A stretch of 64,000 nucleotides of DNA from Streptomyces sp. NBC_01317 (lineage in GTDB: Bacteria; Actinomycetota; Actinomycetes; Streptomycetales; Streptomycetaceae), in NCBI RefSeq assembly GCF_035961655.1, contig NZ_CP108393.1, positions 4,013,501 through 4,077,500 of the forward strand, given 5' to 3'. The notes below the pieces were generated by a model that saw only the letters and a list, made by a program, of their open reading frames with translations, had not been told where the DNA came from and did not search any database. Made by a program: the position numbers and the translations under genes. Positions 44,061-51,926 of the stretch are shown in pieces; the stretch's first letter is position 1, and the number at the start of each line of letters is the position of its first letter.

Positions 44061-45059
44061 ATGGAGCGCGACGCCCGCGCATTCTGGCTCCGCGCCCCCG
44101 GACACGGTGAGATCAGGGATGTCGTCCTGCCGGAACCGGGCGACGACGACGTCGTGGTGCGCACGCTCTGCTCCGGCGTGAGCAGGGGTACGGAGTCCAC
44201 GGTCTTCCGCGGGGGCGTGCCGGAGAGTCAGCACGCCGCGATGCGCGCGCCGTTCCAGGACGGCGACTTCCCGGGACCCGTCAAGTACGGCTACCTCAAC
44301 GTCGGCCTCGTCGAGGAGGGCCCCGCGCGCCTGGTCGGCCGTACGGTCTTCTGCCTCTACCCGCACCAGACCCGCTACGTCGTCCCGGCGAGCGCGGTCA
44401 CCCCCGTCCCGGACGACGTCCCCGCCGCGCGGGCGATCCTGGCCGGGACGGTGGAGACCGCGGTGAACGCCGTCTGGGACGCCGCGCCCCTGCTCGGTGA
44501 CCGGATCGCGGTGGTCGGGGCGGGCATGGTCGGCGCGTCCGTCGCCGCCGTCCTTGCCCGATACCCGGCCGTACGCGTCCAGTTGGTCGACGCCGACCCA
44601 AGCCGCGCCGCCGTCGCCCACGCGCTGGGCGTGGACTTCGCGCTCCCCGCGGACGCGCTGGGCGACCGCGACCTGGTCGTCCACGCCAGCGCCACCGAGG
44701 CGGGGCTCGCGCGCTCGCTGGAACTCCTCGCTCCGGAGGGCACGGTGCTGGAGCTGAGCTGGTACGGCGACCGGCGGATCAGCGTGCCGCTGGGCGAGGC
44801 GTTCCACTCCGGCCGGCTCGTCCTGCGCAGCAGCCAGGTGGGCATGGTCTCGGCGGCCCGGCGCTCGCGGCGGACCTTCGCCGACCGGCTGGGGCTCGCG
44901 CTCGACCTGCTCGCCGACCCGGCCTTCGACGCGCTGGTCACCGGCGAATGCGCCTTCGAGGAGCTGCCGCGCGTACTCGCCGGAATCGCCGGGGGCGAGG
45001 TGCCAGGACTGTGCCACCGCGTCCTGTACGGTCCCGTGGCGGAGCCCGCCGGGAGCTGA
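44061..45059 (+). CDS. Zinc-type MDR alcohol dehydrogenase family protein
   Basis: The product is 332 residues. The N-terminal GroES-like half has VVVRTLCSGVSRGTESTVFRG and the NAD(P)-binding half has IAVVGAGMVGASVAAVLA. The typical structural-zinc cysteines are absent and the N-terminal pattern with SRGTE resembles the BchC-like/sorbitol-dehydrogenase-related subgroup. GGAGG lies 6 bases before ATG 44061. It opens a plus-strand operon: dehydrogenase, PTPS homologue, glycosyltransferase, methyltransferase, flippase-like protein. Substrate unknown. Confidence 0.88.
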   Translation: MERDARAFWLRAPGHGEIRDVVLPEPGDDDVVVRTLCSGVSRGTESTVFRGGVPESQHAAMRAPFQDGDFPGPVKYGYLNVGLVEEGPARLVGRTVFCLYPHQTRYVVPASAVTPVPDDVPAARAILAGTVETAVNAVWDAAPLLGDRIAVVGAGMVGASVAAVLARYPAVRVQLVDADPSRAAVAHALGVDFALPADALGDRDLVVHASATEAGLARSLELLAPEGTVLELSWYGDRRISVPLGEAFHSGRLVLRSSQVGMVSAARRSRRTFADRLGLALDLLADPAFDALVTGECAFEELPRVLAGIAGGEVPGLCHRVLYGPVAEPAGS

Positions 45060-45174
45060 AACGCGTGCGGGTTGAACACGCGGCGGGCGTTCACCGTACT
45101 AATCGCCGTACCAGCAGACGAACAGCCCTGGCAGAAACCCTGACAGGAGTACGTAGGACCTGGAGGGTCATCCG

Positions 45175-45573
45175 TTGTTCAGCGTCACCGTCCGCGAGCA
45201 CCTCATGATCGCCCACAGCTTCCACGGGGAGGTCTTCGGGCCCGCGCAGCGCCTGCACGGAGCGACGTTCCTCGTGGACGCCACCTTCCGGCGCGCCGAG
45301 CTGGACGCGGACAACATCGTCGTGGACATCGGCCTGGCGACCAAGGAACTGGGCGCCGTGGTGGGCGAGTTCACCTACCGGAACCTGGACGACCTGCCCG
45401 AGTTCGCCGGCGTCAACACATCGACGGAGTTCCTGGCGAAGGTCATCGCCGACCGCCTCGCCGACCGGGTGCACGCCGGGCTCCTGGGCGAGGGCGCGCG
45501 CGGTCTGACGGCCGTCTCCGTCACCCTGCACGAGTCCCACATCGCCTGGGCGAGCTACGAGCGGGCGCTGTGA
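45175..45573 (+). CDS. 6-pyruvoyl-tetrahydropterin synthase/QueD family protein
   Basis: The product is 132 residues. The T-fold pattern is clear: [17 protein letters not shown]...[56 protein letters not shown] and the C-terminal [16 protein letters not shown]. Of the three usual zinc histidines, H14 and H28 are present, but the second His of HGH is Ala30, and there is no catalytic Cys. A modified reaction, or none of the classical PTPS one, is therefore likely. Start is TTG 45175 with GGAGGG upstream. Its stop overlaps the glycosyltransferase start (GTGA). A homologue from the equivalent S. coelicolor locus (SCO6650) is known to me from memory. Confidence 0.9.
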   Translation: MFSVTVREHLMIAHSFHGEVFGPAQRLHGATFLVDATFRRAELDADNIVVDIGLATKELGAVVGEFTYRNLDDLPEFAGVNTSTEFLAKVIADRLADRVHAGLLGEGARGLTAVSVTLHESHIAWASYERAL

Positions 45574-47510
45574 ACCCCGCCGGCGCCACCGTGGCGCCCG
45601 CACGCTCCGTGCGGGTGGTGATGCCCGGTGGCGTCGACGATCCGGCGGCGCCGAGCGGCGGGAACCGGTACGACCGCCGGGTGTGCGGCGAACTGCCCCG
45701 CGCCGGCTGGCCGGTCCACGAACACGCCGTCCCCGGCACCTGGCCCGACCCGGGCCCCGAGGCACGCGCCGAACTGGCCCGGATCCTGGCGGAGTCGGCG
45801 GACGGCAGCGTGGTCCTCCTGGACGGCCTGGTCGCCTGCGCCGCCCCGGACGTCGTCGTCCCGGAGGCCGCCCGCCTGCGCCTGGCGGTGCTGGTGCACC
45901 TCCCCCTGGCGGACGAGACGGGCCTCACCCCCGAACGCGCGGCGGAACTGGACGCCGCCGAGCGCCGGACACTGCACGCGGTATCGGCGGTGATCGCGAC
46001 CAGCACCTGGGCGGCAACCCGCCTGATCACCCACCACGACCTGCCCCCGTCCCGCGTCCACGTGGCCCCACCCGGCGCGGACAGGGCACCACTGTCCCGG
46101 GGCTCGGACCGGAGCGGGGCGGCGGGTACGACCCCGACCCCGGGTGCGGCCCCGAACCCGGCACTGGGTACGGACGCCGGTGCGGCCCTGAGTCCGGCCC
46201 GAAGGACGGACAGGGGTACGACCCCGGGTACGGGGACGGACCGAGGCACGGACCCGGGCACGGCTCTGGGTGCGGAGGCCGGTGCGGCCGGAGACGCTGC
46301 CCCGGACCCGATCTCCGGGCTGGGCACCGACCGGAACAGGGACCCCGGCACGGACGCCAGCACGGTCCCGGGCCCGAACCTCGGCCGGGATACGAACCCC
46401 ACCACCGACCTGGGCGCGGACGCGGGTACACACCCCGACCTGGGCACAGACCGGAGGACGGGCTCAGGCAGGGCCTCAACCCCGACCACAGGTACGAATA
46501 CGGTTCCGGGCACGGACCGCGGCACGACCCCCGGCCTGGACACGGATCGGAACACGGCTCCAGGCACGGACGCCGGTGCGGCCCTGAGTCCGGTGCCGGA
46601 CGCGGGTACGGACCCCGGTCCGGGTACGGATCGGAGCCCGGCTACCGGCCCAGGGCCCGACCGAAGCACGGACCCCGGCTCGGGCACCGACCGGCGCGCG
46701 AATCCCGGTGCGCCCCCGGTGACCACCCCCGGCTCGGGCCGGGCCGCCCCGTCGGACGCCACGGCCGCCACGGCCGCCACGGCTTCGAACGCCCCGTCAG
46801 GCCCGGCCCCACATGCCGACCCCTCCGCCCGGGTCGCGGACACCGCACCCGCCGCCACCTCTGACGCCCCGTCCGCATCCGCATCCGCCACGGCCACGGT
46901 CACGGCCACGAATGCCGACCCGTCCGCCCCCGCCCCCCTCCTCCTCTGCGTCGCCACCGTCAGCCCCCGCAAAGGCCAACTCCGCCTGGTCGACGCCCTC
47001 ATCGAGGTCGCCGCGTTCGACTGGCGGTGTGTCCTGGTCGGGGGGCTCGGGCAGGATCCCGGTTACGTCGCCCAGGTCCGCGAGCGGATCGACGCGGCGG
47101 GGCTCGGGGCGCGGATCCGGCTCGCCGGTCCCCGCGTCGGGCCGGCCCTCGCCGCGACCTACGCGGCGGCCGACCTCCTCGTCCTCGCCTCCCACGCGGA
47201 GACGTACGGCATGGCCGTGACCGAGGCGCTCGCCCGTGGTATCCCCGTCCTCGCGACCGCCGTCGGCGGCGTCCCCGAGGCCCTGGGGCGCGCGCCCGAC
47301 GGCACCCTGCCGGGCGTCCTCGTACCACCCGACGACCCCGCCGCCCTCACCGCAGCGCTCCGCGCCTGGCTCGCCGAGCCCGGTGAGCGGCGCCGGTCGA
47401 AGGACGCCGCGTACCAGCGGCGTACCACCCTGGCCGGTTGGGACACCACCGCACGGAGTCTGGCCGAGGTGCTGGAACGACTCCCCCACGAACCTCGGAG
47501 GACCGCGTGA
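45570..47510 (+). CDS. GT4-family glycosyltransferase with ~280-residue low-complexity insert
   Basis: The product is 646 residues, about 280 more than relatives. Residues 1-172 are the N-terminal Rossmann half ([53 protein letters not shown]). Residues about 173-452 are almost only G, T, D, P, A, R, S with GTDRGT/PGTD repeats. Residues 453-646 are the nucleotide-sugar half ([65 protein letters not shown]). The frame remains open throughout. Expected role: retaining sugar transfer from an NDP-sugar. GTG 45570 overlaps the PTPS-like stop. Confidence 0.88.
   Translation: MNPAGATVAPARSVRVVMPGGVDDPAAPSGGNRYDRRVCGELPRAGWPVHEHAVPGTWPDPGPEARAELARILAESADGSVVLLDGLVACAAPDVVVPEAARLRLAVLVHLPLADETGLTPERAAELDAAERRTLHAVSAVIATSTWAATRLITHHDLPPSRVHVAPPGADRAPLSRGSDRSGAAGTTPTPGAAPNPALGTDAGAALSPARRTDRGTTPGTGTDRGTDPGTALGAEAGAAGDAAPDPISGLGTDRNRDPGTDASTVPGPNLGRDTNPTTDLGADAGTHPDLGTDRRTGSGRASTPTTGTNTVPGTDRGTTPGLDTDRNTAPGTDAGAALSPVPDAGTDPGPGTDRSPATGPGPDRSTDPGSGTDRRANPGAPPVTTPGSGRAAPSDATAATAATASNAPSGPAPHADPSARVADTAPAATSDAPSASASATATVTATNADPSAPAPLLLCVATVSPRKGQLRLVDALIEVAAFDWRCVLVGGLGQDPGYVAQVRERIDAAGLGARIRLAGPRVGPALAATYAAADLLVLASHAETYGMAVTEALARGIPVLATAVGGVPEALGRAPDGTLPGVLVPPDDPAALTAALRAWLAEPGERRRSKDAAYQRRTTLAGWDTTARSLAEVLERLPHEPRRTA
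46085..46925 (+). repeat. GC-rich coding repeat expansion inside the glycosyltransferase gene
   Basis: About 840 bases of imperfect ACGGACC/GGTACGG-type repeats encode the Gly/Thr/Asp/Pro insert. Unit lengths are multiples of three, so the frame is kept. Confidence 0.8.
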
Positions 47511-48406
47511 ACACCACCGACACGAGCGAAGAGCCGCGCTACACCCCCGAGTGGCTGGAGCTACGGGAAGGCGCCGACGCCGCCGCCCGCGCCACGGAGT
47601 CCCTGGAACCCCTCCTCCGCCACCTTCGTCACCTCGCCAAGCACCCCGACAAGCCCCACGCCCAGCGCCCCGCCCAGAACACCCCCCTGATCATCCGCGA
47701 CCTCGGCTGCGGCACCGGCTCCATGGGCCGCTGGCTCGCCCCCCGCCTCGACGGCCCCCAGCACTGGATCCTCCACGACAAGGACCCCGCCCTCCTCGAC
47801 CTCGCCGTCGCCCACATGCCCACCCAGTCCGCCGACGGCAGCCCCGTCACCGTCGCGACCGAACAGGGCGACATCGCCGGACTCACCGCCGCCGACCTCG
47901 CGGGCACCTCGCTGGTCACCGCCTCCGCCCTGCTCGACCTCCTCACCCGTGACGAAGTGGACGCCCTCGCCACCGCCTGCACCCAGGCCGGCTGCGCCGC
48001 GCTGTTCGCGCTGTCCGTCGCCGGGCTCGTCGAGATCGCCCCGCCCGACCCCCTCGACGCCACGATCGCCGCGTCGTTCGACGCCCACCAGCGCCGTACC
48101 GAACACGGCCGCCGGCTGCTCGGCCCCGACGCGGTCACCGTCACGGAGGAGGCCTTCGCCCGCCACGACGCGACGGTGTTCACGTACACCGCGCCCTGGC
48201 GGCTCGCCGCCGCCGAGTCCGTACTGACCGCGCAATGGCTGCGCGGCTGGGTCGGCGCCGCCCGCGAACAGCGCCCGGACCTCGCGCCCCGCGCCCACGC
48301 GTACCTGCGCCGCCGCCTCGCCGAGTGCGCGGCCCGCGAACTGCGCGTGGTGGTGCACCACCACGACCTCCTCGCGCTTCCCCGGTCCACCGGGGAGACC
48401 TCGTGA
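47507..48406 (+). CDS. Class I SAM-dependent methyltransferase
   Basis: The product is 299 residues. The SAM site is IIRDLGCGTGSMGRWLAPRL (motif I, about 65-85), with DKDPALLDLA as the acidic loop after strand 2 and ASALLDLLTRDEVDAL as the post-motif region. The C-terminus is helical with HHHDLLALP. GTG 47507 overlaps the glycosyltransferase stop and is preceded by CGGAGG; its stop overlaps the next start. It probably methylates the operon's product or sugar; substrate not deducible. Confidence 0.9.
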   Translation: MNTTDTSEEPRYTPEWLELREGADAAARATESLEPLLRHLRHLAKHPDKPHAQRPAQNTPLIIRDLGCGTGSMGRWLAPRLDGPQHWILHDKDPALLDLAVAHMPTQSADGSPVTVATEQGDIAGLTAADLAGTSLVTASALLDLLTRDEVDALATACTQAGCAALFALSVAGLVEIAPPDPLDATIAASFDAHQRRTEHGRRLLGPDAVTVTEEAFARHDATVFTYTAPWRLAAAESVLTAQWLRGWVGAAREQRPDLAPRAHAYLRRRLAECAARELRVVVHHHDLLALPRSTGETS

Positions 48407-49890
48407 CACGCCCCGTGACACAACCCGCGATACGGCCCGTGACACCGACGGCGACTCAGCCCGCGACTCAGCCCGCCATGTCCCGCACGCCCCGCACGTC
48501 CCGCCTGTCCCGCGCCGTACGCACCCACCTCGGCACCCTCGCCGGCGCCTGCCTCCTCACCGTGCTGCTGTGGCGGCTCGGCAACGGCGCGTTCCTCGAC
48601 GGACTGCGCGGCATCGACGCCCCCATCCTGCTCGCCGCCCTCGGACTCGGCCTGCTCACCACCGTGTTGAGCGCCTGGCGCTGGCGTCTGGTGTCCCGCG
48701 CGCTGGACGTCGAGCTGCCGCTGGGCGGCGCCGTCGCCTCGTACTACCGCGCCCTGTTCCTGAACGCCGCCCTGCCCGGCGGCGTCCTCGGCGACGTGCA
48801 CCGCGCGGTACGGCACGGACAGGACGTCGGCGACGTCGGGCGCGGCGTCCGCGCGGTGGTGCTCGAACGGACCGCGGGCCAGGCGGTGCTGGCCACCGTC
48901 GCGGTGGCGGTCCTGGCGGTACGGCCCACCCCGGCGCTCGCGGAGGCCGGCCGCGCCCTCCACCACGCCGTCACGACGTCGGCGGCGGGGGTGACCATCG
49001 CGGCGGCGGCTGTCTGCGGCCTGGCGGCGGTGGTATTCGTACAGCTCGTACGGCTCCGCAAGGGCCGGGCCACCCCCCGCTGGCGCCGCACCCTCCGCGC
49101 CGAAATGACCGAAGCACGCCGCGCGTTGCTCTCCCGCGCGACCTGGCCCGGCGTCCTGCTGTCGTCCGTCGCCGTACTGGCGGGGCACCTCGCGATGTTC
49201 GTCCTGGCCGCGCGGGTCGCGGGAGCCACCGCGCCGGCGTCCGAGCTGCTGCCCCTGATGCTGCTCGCGCTGCTCGCCATGGGACTGCCGCTGAACATCG
49301 CCGGCTGGGGCCCCCGCGAGGGTGTCACCGCGTGGGCGTTCGGCGCGGCGGGCCTGGGCGCGTCACTGGGTCTGACCGTCGCGGTCGTGTACGGAGTCCT
49401 CGCCTTCGCCGCGAGCCTGCCGGGGATCGTGGTCCTCGCCGTCCAGTGGGCGGCCCGGCGCCGACGGGGTGAGGCCGCGCTCGACAACGGACCCGGCGAG
49501 ATCCACCTCCAGGACCGACGCCCCGAGGTCCAGCTCGAAGAGCGTGTCCTCGCCGACGGCGGAGCGCCGGACCGGAGGCCGCAGAGCGTCCCGCATCACA
49601 TCCGGGCCGTCGAAGCGGATGCCCGGGACGCCGTCGCCGAGCAGGACCGGTGCGACGGTGACGTACAACCGGTGCAGCGCCCGTTCGTGCAGGAAGCGCG
49701 ACACGGTGACACCCCCGCCCTCGACCAGCACCCGGCCCAGGCCGCGCCGGGCGAGCGTCCGCACCAGGGCGCGGGGCGCGAACGCCTCGCGGTCCGGCAG
49801 GGTCAGCACCTCGACCCCGTCCCCCACCCGGCGGGGAACGGCCTGCCCGTCCTCGCGGCGCGGGCCCACCACCCACAGGGCCGGGGCTGA
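48403..49890 (+). CDS. Lysylphosphatidylglycerol synthase TM/UPF0104-type flippase-like protein
   Basis: Up to 495 residues. After an N-terminal Thr/Pro/Arg-rich leader come about eight helices with the family pattern: FLDGLRGIDAPILLAALGLGLLTTVLSAWRWRLVSRAL, YYRALFLNAALPGGVLGDVHRA and NIAGWGPREGVTAW. These proteins act as membrane flippases or scaffolds in polar-lipid and glycan synthesis. Homology ends near 49475; the remaining ~138 codons lie antisense to the RibD-type gene and are Arg/Gln/His-rich, so the real stop appears lost or the annotation runs on. GTG 48403 overlaps the methyltransferase stop. Confidence 0.85.
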   Translation: MTRPVTQPAIRPVTPTATQPATQPAMSRTPRTSRLSRAVRTHLGTLAGACLLTVLLWRLGNGAFLDGLRGIDAPILLAALGLGLLTTVLSAWRWRLVSRALDVELPLGGAVASYYRALFLNAALPGGVLGDVHRAVRHGQDVGDVGRGVRAVVLERTAGQAVLATVAVAVLAVRPTPALAEAGRALHHAVTTSAAGVTIAAAAVCGLAAVVFVQLVRLRKGRATPRWRRTLRAEMTEARRALLSRATWPGVLLSSVAVLAGHLAMFVLAARVAGATAPASELLPLMLLALLAMGLPLNIAGWGPREGVTAWAFGAAGLGASLGLTVAVVYGVLAFAASLPGIVVLAVQWAARRRRGEAALDNGPGEIHLQDRRPEVQLEERVLADGGAPDRRPQSVPHHIRAVEADARDAVAEQDRCDGDVQPVQRPFVQEARHGDTPALDQHPAQAAPGERPHQGAGRERLAVRQGQHLDPVPHPAGNGLPVLAARAHHPQGRG

Positions 49891-50328
49891 TCCGTCGGTG
49901 AACACACGGCAGTCCAGTGGTACGCGGCCCCGCGGATCGATCACCACTCGCACCGGGTTGGTCCCGGGGCAGGTACGGACGGTGAGTTGGGGATCGTCGG
50001 ACACGGCGGTGCCGGCCCCGACGACCACCGCGTCCGCGAGCGCCCGGAGGCGGTGCAGATGATCGCGGTCCTCCTCGCCGGTGACATAGTCCGCGTCGCC
50101 GGTCCGGGTGGCGATGAAGCCGTCCAGGCTCTGGCCCAGCTGCGCGAAGGTGACGTACGGCCCGGCGAGGCAGAGCGGCAGATAGCGGTCGACGAGCAGC
50201 CGCGCGTCGGGTGGACCCCACTCCCCCGTACGGAGCAGCCCGGCGGCCACGGCATCCGCCTCGGACCGGATGCCGAGCAGCCGCTCCCACACCTCGGCCG
50301 CGCCGAGCGCGTCGGACGCGCCCGTCAC
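49363..50328 (-). CDS. RibD C-terminal (dihydrofolate-reductase-fold) pyrimidine reductase
   Basis: The product is 321 residues. After ~55 N-terminal residues the RibD_C/DHFR fold is evident: VTFAQLGQSLDGFIAT, DADYVTGEEDRDHLHRLRALADAVVVGAGTAVSDDPQLTVR, PVRVVIDPRGRVPL, GLGRVLVEGGGVTVSRFL and YVTVAPVLLGDG. No deaminase domain is present. It should reduce a ribosylaminopyrimidine with NADPH. Homology ends near 49480; the last ~40 residues are antisense to the flippase gene. GTG 50328 overlaps the creatininase stop, so reductase and amidohydrolase are one transcript, divergent from the cyclohydrolase at 51199. Confidence 0.9.
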   Translation of the reverse strand: MTGASDALGAAEVWERLLGIRSEADAVAAGLLRTGEWGPPDARLLVDRYLPLCLAGPYVTFAQLGQSLDGFIATRTGDADYVTGEEDRDHLHRLRALADAVVVGAGTAVSDDPQLTVRTCPGTNPVRVVIDPRGRVPLDCRVFTDGSAPALWVVGPRREDGQAVPRRVGDGVEVLTLPDREAFAPRALVRTLARRGLGRVLVEGGGVTVSRFLHERALHRLYVTVAPVLLGDGVPGIRFDGPDVMRDALRPPVRRSAVGEDTLFELDLGASVLEVDLAGSVVERGLTPSAPGRPLDGEDHDPRQARGEGEDSVHDRDGQTQ

Positions 50329-51098
50329 GGCGTCACCCGTACGGCCGCGGCGGGCACACTCTCCACCGTCATCAGCGCAAGATATTCAGCGAAGGAATCA
50401 ACAAGTCCGGCGAGCAATTCCTTTCCCTTCTCGGCGGAGGCCAAGGACGGCCGGCCGACCACCCCGGACTCCGTATAGGGACGCATACCCAGAGTGAGCA
50501 AATGCTTCCGTTCATCGGCGGCGAAATCGGCGGTTTCATAACCGGAACGGACCAGTTCCGGACGGGCGTGCAGCAGGATCGACGTCTCCACTTCACCCGC
50601 GTGCATATCGCTGTACGACGAGGTCCGCACCCCCGCCCTCTCCCGCGCCGCGTCCCAGTCGGACGAGCCGGGAAATAGCGCCATGCGGGTACCGCTGCCG
50701 GCCGACTCCTGAACCACGTTCCGCAGCACGTAGTTTCCCCCGTGCCCGTTCACCAGAATGAGCGCGTGGATACCGGAACGGCGTAGCGAGGCCGCGATGT
50801 CCGAGACCACGGCGTAGAGGGTCGCGGCGGAAATGCTGACCGTCCCCGGCCAGTCCGCGTGCTCGTGCGAGCAGGAGATCGTCAGCGGAGGCAGGCGCAG
50901 GACCGGATGGGCGGCGGCGATCTCGGCGGCAACGGCGCAGGCCACGACGGTGTCCGTCACCAGCGGGAGGTACGCGCCGTGTTGCTCGAAGCTGCCGATC
51001 GGCAGGACGGCGACCTGGGGCCGCCGCTGCCCCACGTCCTCGGTGGTGTCCGCCGGCAACAGGCCGGAGGCCGGTGGTGGTACGGCAGGACCGCTCAT
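50325..51098 (-). CDS. Creatininase-family amidohydrolase (candidate FAPy deformylase)
   Basis: The product is 257 residues. Metal-site motifs of the creatininase fold are present: LPIGSFEQHGAYLPLVTDT (Glu/His/Asp ligands), SHEHADWPGTVSISAATL, VNGHGGNYVLR and the later MHAGEVETS. Members include ArfB-type formamide hydrolases that deformylate FAPy. With the Met-type cyclohydrolase (which should stop at FAPy) 94 bases away and a RibD-type reductase downstream, that reaction is the best guess. ATG 51098 has AAAGG 8 bases upstream; ATG 51128 has none. Base composition is somewhat AT-richer than the rest. Confidence 0.88.
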   Translation of the reverse strand: MSGPAVPPPASGLLPADTTEDVGQRRPQVAVLPIGSFEQHGAYLPLVTDTVVACAVAAEIAAAHPVLRLPPLTISCSHEHADWPGTVSISAATLYAVVSDIAASLRRSGIHALILVNGHGGNYVLRNVVQESAGSGTRMALFPGSSDWDAARERAGVRTSSYSDMHAGEVETSILLHARPELVRSGYETADFAADERKHLLTLGMRPYTESGVVGRPSLASAEKGKELLAGLVDSFAEYLALMTVESVPAAAVRVTP

Positions 51099-51186
51099 CT
51101 CTGGGCCTTTCGTTTCCTGTCGTTTCATACGTTCGAGGAGGCCCAGGTTACGTCGTTTTCTCGTTCTCCTTCCGCGATCCGGCCGA

Positions 51187-51199
51187 TAAGATATGGCCA
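51187..51199 (+). promoter_or_regulatory. Possible leaderless promoter -10 (TAAGAT)
   Basis: TAAGAT at 51187-51192 lies 6 bases before ATG 51199 and no Shine-Dalgarno sequence is present, the arrangement typical of leaderless Streptomyces transcripts. Confidence 0.5.
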
Positions 51200-51918
51200 T
51201 GAGGGAAATTGATGGTACGTCCGACGGCAGTGGCCCCCCGGTCGCGGAACGGGTGGTGGATCTCCGCCTGGCCACCGCGTACGGCGATTTCCTCGCTGTC
51301 GGCTACCGGGACGGCAATGGCACGGACGAACAAATGGCCCTGGTGTACGGCGATGTCACGGGAGAAGGGGCCCTTGTCCGGCTGCATTCGGAGTGTCTGA
51401 CCGGAGATTCCTTCGGCTCCAGGCATTGCGACTGCGGCGGCCAGCTGTCGGCGGCGCTGAGCACCATCGTGCGGGAGGGGCGGGGGATTCTTGTCTATCT
51501 CCGGGGCCACGAGGGCCGGGGAATCGGCCTGCTGGCCAAGCTCCAGGCGATGAAGCTGCAAGCGGAGGGCCTGGACACGGTCGAGGCGAACCTGGCCCTC
51601 GGCCTCCCGGCGGACGCCCGCGACTACCAGGTGGCGGCGGAGATCCTGCACGACCTGGGCGTCCGGTCGGTACGGCTGATGTCGAACAACCCGCTCAAGC
51701 GGGAGGCGCTCCAGCGACACGGCGTGAAGGTGACGGAGGAGGTGCCCCTGCTGATCACCCCTCAGGAGGAGAACATCTTCTACCTGCGGACGAAGCGGGA
51801 GCGGCTGGGCCACCACCTGCCGCACTTGGAGGGCGGGGTCGGGGGTACGGGGACCGGCGACACCACCGCAGAGCCCGCCGGGGGTACGGAACCGGGCGGC
51901 GAGGGGAGCACACCGTAA
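51199..51918 (+). CDS. GTP cyclohydrolase II paralogue, Met-type (FAPy-forming)
   Basis: The product is 239 residues from ATG 51199 (two more from ATG 51193). Zinc ligands C66, C77 and C79 (SECLTGDSFGSRHCDCGG), the GTP-binding REGRGILVYLRGHEGRGIG and the C-terminal RLMSNNP are conserved. The residue aligned with E. coli RibA Tyr105 is Met118 (AKLQAMKLQ against NKIRAYALQ). From memory, the S. coelicolor paralogue SCO6655 carries the same Met and releases the formylated pyrimidine (FAPy) instead of the deformylated product. It is a stand-alone enzyme, not fused to RibB. It probably starts the pathway completed by the divergent creatininase and reductase genes. A Gly/Thr tail follows residue 215. 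Confidence 0.92.
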   Translation: MREIDGTSDGSGPPVAERVVDLRLATAYGDFLAVGYRDGNGTDEQMALVYGDVTGEGALVRLHSECLTGDSFGSRHCDCGGQLSAALSTIVREGRGILVYLRGHEGRGIGLLAKLQAMKLQAEGLDTVEANLALGLPADARDYQVAAEILHDLGVRSVRLMSNNPLKREALQRHGVKVTEEVPLLITPQEENIFYLRTKRERLGHHLPHLEGGVGGTGTGDTTAEPAGGTEPGGEGSTP

Positions 51919-51926
51919 CGGCGGAG

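Noticed and set aside
42682..51918. Simple riboflavin operon
   Set aside because: No RibB, RibE or RibH, the RibD-type protein lacks its deaminase half, and the cyclohydrolase is of the Met type, so it is not a normal riboflavin locus.
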